Below are positions 55,401-64,000 of a stretch of 64,000 nt of DNA, in pieces (the stretch's first letter is position 1; each line of letters opens with the position of its first letter). A model generated the notes under the pieces. It searched no databases. It had not been told where the DNA came from and saw nothing but the letters and a program-made list of their open reading frames with translations. This DNA comes from Pithys albifrons albifrons (taxonomy: Eukaryota > Chordata > Aves > Passeriformes > Thamnophilidae), in assembly GCF_047495875.1 (NCBI RefSeq), contig NC_092467.1, positions 14,349,566-14,413,565 of the forward strand, read 5' to 3'. A program made the translations under genes and the position numbers.

Positions 55401-58400
55401 TCTGCGTATGGATCTCATCCTTCCCAGACAGAGATGAAAATTATAGGGAGTCTGTGATGCTTTCCTCCCCCTCTTGGGCCTATACTGAGGTTGTGTTAAT
55501 GTCAGGTGATGAGAAAGCGGGTGGAGGGAGTCAGGAGAAGCAAAGGGTCAAGGAAGTTCTGGGAACCAGAAAGCCAGTAAGCACTGAGGGAGGAGACAGT
55601 GTATAACCCAAATAGCAGACTATTGAGGTTGCTGAGAACTGAAACTTCAGAGGATGGCAGGTCATTACCTGCTGTATTAGCCATATAGTCTGCAGTATTC
55701 ATACATGTCCTCCAGGTTCATGGATTTTTTCAATTACTTGAGAAAGATATGACCATATTAAAGGTATTACCTTGAATATATTGCCTGAAGAGCATTCCTT
55801 CTTTACTGATGCACGTCTGTTTTCCCTCTGAGAATAGTTCTCATATGAGTTACAGCACATTCCTCTGTCTCTTGTCCTTTAGGCATGATCATACAGTAGA
55901 GGTATCAGATGCTCTGTGTAGGGTAGAAGCTCTTCATCCCAGCTGCATCCATAAAGCGTCAGAAACTTTGTAAGAGCCTTTTTCTACTCAGACACCCAAT
56001 GCACATTCCAAGGATATCTTTCCTGAGATATGTGAGGGACCTAAGTATAAACTTGCTGTAATACCTCTGTGATAAACAACTGTTAAGTCAGACTTTGCTG
56101 CATCCTGCCACCTGAATGTCAAGCCTTCCACAGAAGAACTCCGTCCTCTCAATCTGATGGGACACAGAGATCTCTAATAATCAACACGTTGCAAATGTTT
56201 CTATGCTGGGATCTTGCACAGAAGTTATTAGTCCAGTACTGAGTACTGTTAGCAGAAATCCCAAATGGTGGCTCTAGATGCAGATTCAAGAATGAAGTGC
56301 CATGAAGCATTTTATTGCTGACACAGAAAACAGAATGTCAAATTAGATGAGTTTCCTTCTAGCTTCTTTTTTCTTAAATTTCCTCTGCCAAAATGATTAG
56401 CCCTCCTTGCTGTAGGTCCTCGGCCACATATCCCAAAACCAGTGGTGAAGGTTTTTAGGCACCAAATTCTGCAAGAGGTTTAGCCTTTTAGCTTTCCCCT
56501 AATAGTCTCCAGGAGGCAGAGCAGTACATTAAAAATGCAGGAGAGGATTATAATTGTTGGATAACTAACATGTTGGATAATGTGCATTTTGTTCAATTAA
56601 TTCATTAAGGTATCAAGAATTTGTCTAGAGGAAACTGATAAGTACATCATATAGGTATTTAACAGGACTGTAGAAGTGTGAGTTAAAGCAAATACTTAGC
56701 ACAGTTCTGAAGTGGTTTCTTTTCTTACATTCCAGATAAGCGTGCTGTAAGTTTCAGTTTCCTGAAGGACATTTGTGTTTTCTGATGCCAGGCCAAAAAT
56801 GATGTGTTCGGTATTTCCAAACTCCCGTCTGAGACACACAATTGTTTTGTCTCTGTCCATCAAAGCCTGAGAAAAGTCTCATTTGATTGCTACAGGTATT
56901 GAAAAACATATTTATATCCCAGTGCTTAATTCTTTTAATCTTTTTTGCCTTTAGTGATATTCTTGTAATACTTGTTTATTATAGTCTTCATTACTCTGCC
57001 TGTGTCGAGATTTTTTTCCAGTTGATCCTATAATACTTATCTCACTCTGGATGTACATGCACCCTCTATTTTTATCCCCAGCATCCTCCTCTCTGCTGTT
57101 TGAATAAAAAGCTAGATTATCTGAACTCTTGAAGTCAACTGCAAAAATTTGTCAACTGATCTCTATTTGTTTTCAGACAGTATAGACAGTTCTGGAAAAA
57201 AGCAAACTTGGTACCCATTTTACTATTTGGTGGTTGATTCTGAGAATAGTGGGAGCAGCAGTAAAGTATGTATTCTTTTTAAAATACATAGAAAGCTCAC
57301 ATTTGAAGTTGGGTAGAGATTAAATTTTAAGAAATTTTGTAATTTCTTGGCAGATTTGTTCTTTATTTAATAATCTTTGTTGGCTAACCCTGCTCTTACC
57401 TATACTGTCTAAGTTAAATTTGTCTGATCACTCGGTATAGTAGTCGTTCTGGTAAGGATCCAACTCCAGCAAAGTTAATGGCAGCTGTCCAGTTTAGCTT
57501 ACTGAGAGTTGAATCAGAGTTATTTCCTATTTCATGTTATCTGATGAAAGACTTAATTAAAACTTTTCCAGCATACGGACATGGCCTCCTATGTTTATAT
57601 CTTTTTCTGTCTCAAAACTGACTTCCCAGAAACAAGGAAATTTTGCCCTTTCTCTTTCAGCTTAACCTGTGATAATTTAAGCAGTCCAGACAGAAGAGTT
57701 TAATTTCTTGCTTCTCTCTGCCTATGATTTAAAAGTGTTTATTTGCAGCTTATTTGAGAGAGTACTTTTCTTCAACAAACCCATTTGCTGTGAAGTCAAA
57801 CCACATTTTGTAGGTGCATTGTTACCTATTCTGCATAGATTTTTGATTTTGGATTTGATAGCATTACTTTCAGAATAGTATTCTGCTTACATTTCCTGAA
57901 AGTTTTGAGATTTATTTCCCTTCATTTTCTAACAACAACAAAAATAAAAGGTGATAATAAAAATAAAATAGAGTGAAAAAATTAGAATCCATTGTGACAT
58001 TTTCATTGAATTCATTTAGGCATTGCTAGATGCTTTGGATTTCCCTGTTTTATTGACTTCAGGGGAACTGGGTTGTCTTGGGGTGTTTTTTTAATTTATT
58101 ATAAATTACTGATATCTTGAAGACAGACTTTCTGCAGATTTATCTTTCCACTATCATTAATTCCCTTTTATATTTATGAGCTTATGATGAGTGCAGGGAA
58201 AAAAGTGGCTGATGCTTCCTATTTTACTCAGTGTGTTTCTACAGCAGCTTGTACTGCCCAGCTATCCTTTGATGAGGATGCAAAGGTATGGCCAGCTGAG
58301 TCAGGGAAAAAACAATAAAAATTTTTTTCAGAAGCAATCATGCTGCCTGTAGGCCAGCAGGTCCCTTACATCCTGTGGTACAGCTCTCACCTGAACATGG

Positions 58401-58709
58401 TGTTTTGGAGATAGCATTAAGTTACTAACCATATAATATCCGCTTAATTTAAAACACATTGATGTGCTAACTTTTCAGCAAATTTATATCTTTAGCATTG
58501 TAGCATTGTTACTTCAGCCTGTATTTTTCCAAGTCATTACTCACTTACTAGATATTTGAATCAGTGCTGTTTATAAAATATACTATATGATTACAATATC
58601 AAATGACCAAACTATTACATATGAAAATATTTACCAGAGACGTTTTAAAAAACATGTTTTGTTTTGAATTTCTTGCTGTTTTTATTTAGTGATTCATAAC
58701 TGACCAATA
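49409..58709 (+). other. Intergenic, no gene seen
   Basis: About 9.3 kb of AT-rich DNA. It contains a TAAA repeat at 53735-53753 and otherwise no recognised repeat, RNA gene or exon. Open frames are short. Confidence 0.6.
53735..53753 (+). repeat. (TAAA)n microsatellite
   Basis: About four TAAA units. Confidence 0.8.
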
Positions 58710-59465
58710 TAGAGTCATAGAATCGTTTAGGTTGGAAAAAACCTCTAAGAACAAGTCCAACCATTAATTCTTCACTGTCACTAAACTATATCCCTGGGTG
58801 CCACACCCACACATTTTTTAACATTTCCAGAGATGGTGATTCCACCACTTCCCTGGGCAGTCTGTTCCAATGCCTGACCATGCTTTCAGTGAAGATTTTC
58901 TCCTAATGTATAATCTAAACCTTCCCCGGTGCAATTTGAGGCCATTTCATTTCATCCTGTCACTTGTTACCCCAGAGAAGAGACCAATTCCCTCCTCATC
59001 ACAACCTCTTTTCAGGAGAGCGATATAGTGCCCCCTGAGCTTCCTTACACCCCCAGCTTCCTCAACCTCTCCTCACAGACCTTGTGCTCCAGCCCCTTTC
59101 CCAGCTCCATTGCCCTTCTCTGGACCTGCTCCAGCACCTCAATGTCTTTCCTGCAGTGAGAGGCTCCAAACTGGTGTGGCCTCCTCAGTGCTGAGCACAG
59201 AGGGATGGGTATTGCCGTGGCCCTGCTGGCCACACTATTGCTGACCCAGGCCAGGATGCCATTGGCCTTTTTGGTCCTCTGGGCACGCTGCTGTCTCATG
59301 TTGATCAGCACTCCCAGGTCCTTTCCCCGGAGCAGCTTTCCAGCCATTCTGCCCCAGCCTGGAGAGTTGTTGAGACCCAAGTGCAGGACCCAGCACTTGC
59401 CTTGTTGAACCCCATACAAATGGCCTCATCCTGCTGATCCAGCCTGTCTCGATCCCTCTCTAATG
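58710..59465 (-). mobile_element. 5'-truncated CR1 LINE
   Basis: The left edge carries the reverse complement of the CR1 3' end (AGTCATAGAATCGTTTAGGT). On the minus strand, 59419-59045 encodes fragments typical of the end of CR1 ORF2: GKDLGVLI, KKANGILAWV, SVASRATAIPIPLCSALRRP, LEQVQRRA and LEHKVCEERLRKLG. CR1 is the main LINE of birds and other sauropsids. The copy keeps only about 755 bp of the roughly 4.5-kb element, has lost the reverse-transcriptase catalytic core and is dead. Internal gaps are likely, since the palm-to-C-terminus order is compressed. Confidence 0.92.
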
Positions 59466-60231
59466 CCTAAGTTACACATGTAGCTGAATACATAAACAAC
59501 TGAGATTTAGAAACCCTTTATTCATTGTTTACATTCATAGCATTTTCCAATTGAAAATTAAACACTGAAAATGTTAGTTTACTTTCCTCATAACATTGTT
59601 GCTATATTAGCCAGTAATAGTTGTCTTCAGAAATATTCCAAACTGGCTCTGTATACCCACTGGAAATCAAATACTGAAAACAATCCCCAAGCTGTGCTAT
59701 CAACTACTATACTTCAATTATACATAAACAGAACATAAGAGATCTGAGAGGCATTATCAGTAATGTAATATATCAATAGCATTTTGAATAATGGATATTT
59801 TTAAAATGGGATTGGGATTATTAGTTCATTCATTTAACTGAAGCACTGCGAGCTCAGTTCAAGCTGTTGAAATGAGATCTCCAGACTTCTGTTGTCTGAC
59901 CTATTTCTTCACGTTTAGGGATCAAAATTACTTAGGAATAAGTAACATCACATCTTAAACTGGTGACACAGTTTTCAAAGAGAATACTTAGTCACATAAT
60001 GTTATTTACAGAGCTGAGCATTGTTAAAGTATTCTCAAGACTCAGTCCTACAAAAATATTTTCACCAAAACCCCATTTTCCGTCTGAGATATAGTGCCAT
60101 TCAATTACTTTCAACACACATACTTTCATTTTATCAGTTGTTTGCAGGATCAGATTTTTATTTGATCTTTTAAAGTGTAGTAGGCCCTGTATTTACAAGT
60201 GTTACTATTCTTTCCCTGGCCTTTCGCAGGA
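59466..60231 (+). other. VCAM1 upstream flank
   Basis: AT-rich DNA between the CR1 copy and the VCAM1 promoter. No clear motif was seen until about 60230. Confidence 0.55.
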
Positions 60232-60246
60232 GCAGCAGAGGGCGCT
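60232..60246 (+). promoter_or_regulatory. CTCF-like binding site upstream of VCAM1
   Basis: GCAGCAGAGGGCGCT fits the 15-base CTCF core CCASYAGRKGGCRSY at 14 positions; only the first base differs. It sits about 105 bp before the TATA box. This is a sequence match only. Confidence 0.5.
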
Positions 60247-60291
60247 GAGCCAACCCGCGCAGCCCGACATGAGACTCTTCCTCCCTGCTCT

Positions 60292-60301
60292 GGATTTTCC
60301 C
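60292..60301 (+). promoter_or_regulatory. VCAM1: NF-kB-like site, distal
   Basis: GGATTTTCCC is close to the kB consensus GGGRNNYYCC, with the third base differing. It is about 76 bp upstream of the inferred transcription start. Confidence 0.65.
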
Positions 60302-60306
60302 GTCCG

Positions 60307-60316
60307 GGGCTTTCCC
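60307..60316 (+). promoter_or_regulatory. VCAM1: NF-kB-like site, proximal
   Basis: GGGCTTTCCC is a good kB site, 15 bp from the first. Human VCAM1 is switched on by cytokines through two tandem kB sites at about -77 and -63; these lie at about -76 and -61. Confidence 0.7.
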
Positions 60317-60337
60317 ACTCCACCTGGAGGAGAGCCT

Positions 60338-60345
60338 TTATAAAG
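60338..60345 (+). promoter_or_regulatory. VCAM1: VCAM1 TATA box
   Basis: TTTATAAA, 22 bp after the proximal kB site. Transcription probably starts near 60368, giving a 5' UTR of about 96 bp. Confidence 0.75.
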
Positions 60346-60463
60346 AGCACGCTGGAACTCTTCCCATAAACTGGTGCAGGGTAGCAAGATCTTACTGTGC
60401 TTCACAGAAGATAGAAAGCAAAAGTTTTTATTTTACTTTCTTTACCTAGTAACAGCAATTAGA

Positions 60464-60527
60464 ATGTTAAAACAGATGGGACGAACAAGCCAAGCTGTGC
60501 TAGTAATTTTGTATGTGTTAAGGACTG
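60464..60527 (+). CDS. VCAM1: VCAM1 exon 1: signal peptide
   Basis: MLKQMGRTSQAVLVILYVLR is a short basic start followed by a hydrophobic core. The donor is GTAAGT at 60528 after one base of the next codon. The upstream frame is also open back to 60374 but has no ATG. The ATG at 60464 gives the same M-x-x-K/Q-M opening as human (MPGKM). The ATG at 60476 is an alternative. Confidence 0.85.
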
Positions 60528-63500
60528 GTAAGTTGGGGAGAGGGTTTGGTGGTGGTTGGTTTATTTTGGTGGTTTGTTTTATTTGTTTTTATCTTTGTTA
60601 AGTGTAAACCGACCTAAAATTTACTGTTTATCTCTCTTTGTTCCAGTTACTTTTTCATTTCAGTGAATACAACTGTCAATTAAGTAGATCTGTCAAAATG
60701 TCAGGCACCTTTTTTTGGCACTTTGAGCTTTTCTGTGCTCTGCACTGACAACATCATTTTCCTACTGAGTTTGCTAAAATTCAGTCTAGGAGACAACTGC
60801 AGTATACCACTGAATGTCTGATTTTTTTCAGTTATTCCTGACAGTATCAGGGAAATTTGGTACAAATGTCCTGTTGAAAGTATTTCTGCAATTATCCTTC
60901 TTATGCCTCTCCCCTCAAATGTTACAAAAGTTTGAGAAGCAGATCCACCTGACCAAAAGAAAAAAAGTAAAAAAGTTATATTATGCCAATGTATTTCTTT
61001 TCACTGATAGCATTGGTTTTATGCCATTTTGTATATGAGCACTATCTGTTAGACACCTGAGATTGTATTATCTTTGACAAAAATAACAATGTTTATGGGA
61101 TATTTTGGAGATGTAAACCACTATATGAGTTTTATTAGTTTAACTTCCACAGAACTGTAATCTTGAAATGTAAAGACCTTTGTGTCACAGTAGAACATGG
61201 GAATACAAAAATAAATATGGACAAAGCTGCTGAATTTATATATTTTCTCCCTATTGTAGTTAAAGCTTTTGATATGGAGATTATACCTGCTAATAGAATT
61301 GTTGCACAGATTGGAGAAACACTCACACTCACATGCAATGCTACTGGCTGTGCATCACCAAGCTTTTCCTGGAGAACACAAATGGACAACCCCCTTGGAG
61401 GAACAGTGAACAACCATGGGACATACTCTACCTTGACTATGAACCCAGTCAGCATTGTGAATTCTCATGCTTATTTGTGTACTGTCTTCTGTGGTGAGAA
61501 AGATAAAAAAGAGAAGAGTGTCAAAGTTGAACTTTACTGTAAGTAAAAATGTAGAATTCTCTTCAAGCAGTGTATGTGTATAAAAAATCAATAAGTGTTT
61601 TAGATATTGTGGCTGGTAGATAACTTGTAATTCTAGGATAATGAGTCTGCTATACCTCTACATATATTTCCCTGTAAGATTCCTTTATCTGTCTGTTCAG
61701 GACACTTTCTTAGCCCTTTTCTGCTTAGCCTTCTGCACTGAACATAGTATGTATTCATTTATTCTTATTCTTGGTAATTCTTGAAAGCTAAAATGTACAC
61801 TGCCCAAATACAGTGATAGAGCTGGGGGGGAAAAGACAAAGCCATTGTAGTTTGCAGGAGAATAATTCAGATGTCTAAACCTACCAGCACAGAAAACAGG
61901 ATACCACCAGTGCATGAATTGCTCTGACTACCTATATTTGGGCAGCTGCATCAGTGCCTTGCTGCATCTTACTAGACCTTTTGTGATCATATTTCAGAAA
62001 CTTTACAAATTAAATTCCTGTTAGTGTATGAACTGCTTATAAAAGACTTGTATATCTTCAGATTAAGATATGTCTTGGAATAAAGTTGATAGAATGTCAT
62101 ATTCTGAACACCTCTAAATTCAAGATGTTTTCTGTCTGCATCTTGCTCTCATGTTGACCCTAGTATTCATCTCTGCTAGTCTAAAGAACTTGATTTTGTT
62201 TTTTAGCTTTTCCCAGTGATCCTGTCCTTGAGATCAGCCCATCCTTAGCTGCTGCAGAAACAGTCACTGTAAGCTGTAAAATTCCTGATGTGTATCCTTC
62301 TCATCACCTGGAAGTACTCCTAAAGAAAGAGGAACATGTTCTTCATGAAAAATATTTTTATGAAGATGACAGCACAAATACAGAGACCAAAACTGTGACA
62401 TATTCATTTAAGCCCATGGCTGAAGATATTGGGAAAGAGATTACCTGTGTGGCCAAGTTACCAATTCCCTCTATGGATTTTGAACCCAAAGAAAGAGTAT
62501 CTTCTCGGAAGCTGAATGCAAATTGTAAGAATTTTTGTGCTCGGGCTTTCACACAAAGTATTTTAAGTTTCATGGAATAGCTTTACAAAGTGTGTGCTAT
62601 AAATAATTTGTAATCTACGCTTGTTATCTGTGTATTATTTATGTAGATAATCTATTGTATTAATTTGAATTCTATCTTATTCAGTAGCAGTCACTGAGTC
62701 ATTAAATCCCCACTGTTGTTCATGACAGAAGTTAAGCAATGCTTAACCCACTCCCCTCATTCTATAATCTCAGGCCCTGGTGCTCACTCAGAAAGTAAAG
62801 GTCAGAAGGAACATGGCATCATGCAGATAAATGTTTTTAAAATTGAAAGTGATCGCCTAGGAATTCCAAGTTTATAGTTATAAACAATAGGGAGACAAAA
62901 ACAGAGTAAAAAAAAATTGTACATATTTTATCTAGCTTAGCTTTCAAACCTGCAAGCAAAATGTCTTATCAAGTCTGGAAAAACTCTTCCACTGAGTTAC
63001 TGGGATACACATTAATCATTTTTTAGTTATTATTCTGTGAAATGTACCTCTAGAGACACTAGTGTTAATGATGTGCTTGTCATTCTTCATTTACTTAATG
63101 AGCTTCTCCTTCTTTTCTGTTCTCTTACAGTTGGTCCACAAAATACTGTCATTACTGCATCTCCAGGCAAGTCTCCAATGGAAGGAGACTCTCTAAATCT
63201 CACTTGTGTGACTGAGAGTAACCCACCAGCACAAATAGTTTGGAGAAAACATTTGGCTGAAGAAAGCATTCAGCACCTGATAAGAAACAATGTCCTTTCC
63301 ATTCCCCGTGCCCGTTTCAATGATTCAGGACTGTACATCTGTGAAGTAATTAATATAGTAACTAATAAAACAGAGACTGCAACTGTGGACATTGTCATAC
63401 AAGGTACAGGTCTGCTTGAATATAACTTCTATGATGCAATACTTAACTGGCAGCTGCCTTTTAGGTTGAAGGATGCTGAAACACTAAAAATTAGGAAATT

Positions 63501-64000
63501 GTCAGGCCTTCCTTGTTATAAATTTAGGATTTAGCTTCAATTTATGACTGCTCTTCATGGGCAGTACTTTTTCTTTCTATGCTTAATTTTCAGCTCATTC
63601 TGTCTGTACTGTTGTATAAGCACAATTCTATACATTTAGTGATGAAAGAATTTGCAAAAGTGCTGAGGGGACACACAGTTATTTCCTTGAAATATAACAT
63701 TATAGCAATTTCACAGAAACCTCACAGTCTCATTCATTGAAGTAGTAGTTTTAGTCATTAGTAATAAACGTAATAGTGATTTAATGGTAAAACTATTTTT
63801 TCTTTTTTTTTTTATTTTTATTGATTGCTACTGTTTCAACAGAGCCAAAAGTCTCAGATAGAGTCTGGGATCAAAACCAAAATTAATAGATCCTTGGGCA
63901 AGCAATTCCTGCTTTCTTAAAACCTCCTCCATCTTTAGTACTTTTGCATTAGTATAACAGCCTTTTCTTTTGTCATGCAGGTGCTCCAGTCCTTACAGAG
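60464..64000 (+). CDS. VCAM1: VCAM1, vascular cell adhesion molecule 1 (5' part)
   Basis: VCAM1 is a single-pass membrane protein of activated endothelium. It holds leukocytes by binding integrin alpha4beta1. The window has exons 60464-60527 (signal peptide), 61260-61538, 62207-62524 and 63131-63403 (Ig domains 1-3), and the first 20 bases of the next (63981 on). All introns are phase 1, as usual for one-exon Ig domains. Domain 1 shows TGCASPSFSWRTQMDNPL and STLTMNPVS, domain 2 SFPSDPVLE and EDIGKEITCVAKLP, and domain 3 GPQNTVI and FNDSGLYICE; all align with human VCAM1. Later Ig domains, the membrane helix and the tail are beyond the window. The gene lies downstream of GPR88 on the same strand, as in human. 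Confidence 0.95.
60528..61259 (+). other. VCAM1: VCAM1 intron 1
   Basis: A 732-bp AT-rich intron, with acceptor CCCTATTGTAG at 61259. Open frames at 60814-61038 are accidental. Confidence 0.85.
61260..61538 (+). CDS. VCAM1: VCAM1 exon 2: Ig domain 1 (integrin-binding)
   Basis: These 279 nt give AFDMEIIPANRIVAQIGETL, then LTCNATGCASPSFSWRTQ and AYLCTVFCGEK. The two Cys pairs (CNATGC and CTVFC) are the double disulphide typical of VCAM/ICAM first domains. The integrin-binding loop, IDSPL in human, reads MDNPL here; the key Asp is kept. The donor is GTAAGT at 61539. Confidence 0.95.
61539..62206 (+). other. VCAM1: VCAM1 intron 2
   Basis: A 668-bp AT-rich intron, with acceptor TTGTTTTTTAG at 62206. 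Nothing else is seen in it. Confidence 0.85.
62207..62524 (+). CDS. VCAM1: VCAM1 exon 3: Ig domain 2
   Basis: These 318 nt give FPSDPVLEISPSLAAAETVT, then VSCKIPDVYPSHHLEVLLKK and EDIGKEITCVAKLP. The Cys of VSCK and of ITCVAK make the domain disulphide. EDIGK and the FEPKER end match human. The donor is GTAAGA at 62525. Confidence 0.95.
62525..63130 (+). other. VCAM1: VCAM1 intron 3
   Basis: A 606-bp AT-rich intron, with acceptor TTCTCTTACAG at 63130. Nothing else is seen in it. Confidence 0.85.
63131..63403 (+). CDS. VCAM1: VCAM1 exon 4: Ig domain 3
   Basis: These 273 nt give GPQNTVITASPGKSPMEGDS, then LNLTCVTESNPPAQIVWRKH and FNDSGLYICEVINIVTNKTE. The Cys of LTC and of YICE make the disulphide, with the DSGxYxC motif of Ig domains. 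N-glycosylation sequons are at NLT, NDS and NKT. The donor is GTACAG at 63404. Confidence 0.94.
63404..63980 (+). other. VCAM1: VCAM1 intron 4
   Basis: A 577-bp AT-rich intron, with acceptor TTTTGTCATGCAG at 63980. Nothing else is seen in it. Confidence 0.8.
63981..64000 (+). CDS. VCAM1: VCAM1 exon 5, first bases (cut by window end)
   Basis: After the one base left by exon 4, the 20 bases seen read GAPVLTE in the expected phase. This should be the start of Ig domain 4. Too little is present to name the domain from its own sequence. Confidence 0.75.

Noticed and set aside
59045..59419. A 124-codon minus-strand frame as a host gene
   Set aside because: Its motifs are those of the end of CR1 ORF2, so it belongs to the LINE remnant.
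63841..63890. Acceptor-like TTTCAACAG before VCAM1 exon 5
   Set aside because: The sequence after it has no Ig-domain character, and the acceptor at 63980 keeps the phase.

Overview
The window is vertebrate nuclear DNA, almost certainly from a bird. It has long AT-rich introns and intergenic DNA, GT-AG spliced exons, one GC-rich intronless receptor gene and CR1 LINE remnants. It also holds two very similar 5S-rRNA-derived SINEs. The gene order CDC14A, GPR88, VCAM1, all on the + strand, matches the order I know from human 1p21. Three adjacent genes in about 64 kb suggests a compact sauropsid genome. The species cannot be named from the sequence alone.

Positions 1-21,400 hold the 3' part of CDC14A, a dual-specificity phosphatase. 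Nine coding exons run from the end of the N-terminal phosphatase-like domain, through the catalytic HCKAGLGR signature (split between two exons), to the C-terminal SLQSEYVQY end. The 5' exons lie outside the window. The splice phases are consistent throughout if the terminal exon uses an acceptor at 19,524; the more obvious acceptor at 19,571 breaks the frame. A 5S-derived SINE with an 11-bp target-site duplication sits in the intron after the fourth exon seen.

Positions 24,437-25,498 hold GPR88, a brain orphan GPCR, as one uninterrupted coding exon in a CpG-rich island. From about 26,950 to 60,200 lies a gene-poor, AT-rich interval of about 33 kb. It holds a second 5S SINE (41,412), a CR1 tail scrap (42,270), a pair of 88-bp direct repeats around a telomere-like tract (49,006-49,408) and a 5'-truncated CR1 (58,710-59,465, minus strand).

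Positions 60,230-64,000 hold the start of VCAM1, an endothelial adhesion molecule. The promoter shows a CTCF-like site, two tandem NF-kB-like sites and a TATA box. The signal-peptide exon and the first three Ig-domain exons follow, all joined in phase 1; the fourth Ig-domain exon is cut by the window end. The three genes are syntenic neighbours, not a functional pathway: mitotic/ciliary phosphatase, striatal receptor and leukocyte-adhesion molecule.

I found no tRNA, CRISPR array, intact transposon or wholly new gene system. The most novel-looking element is the 5S-derived SINE family with its conserved 3' hairpin.
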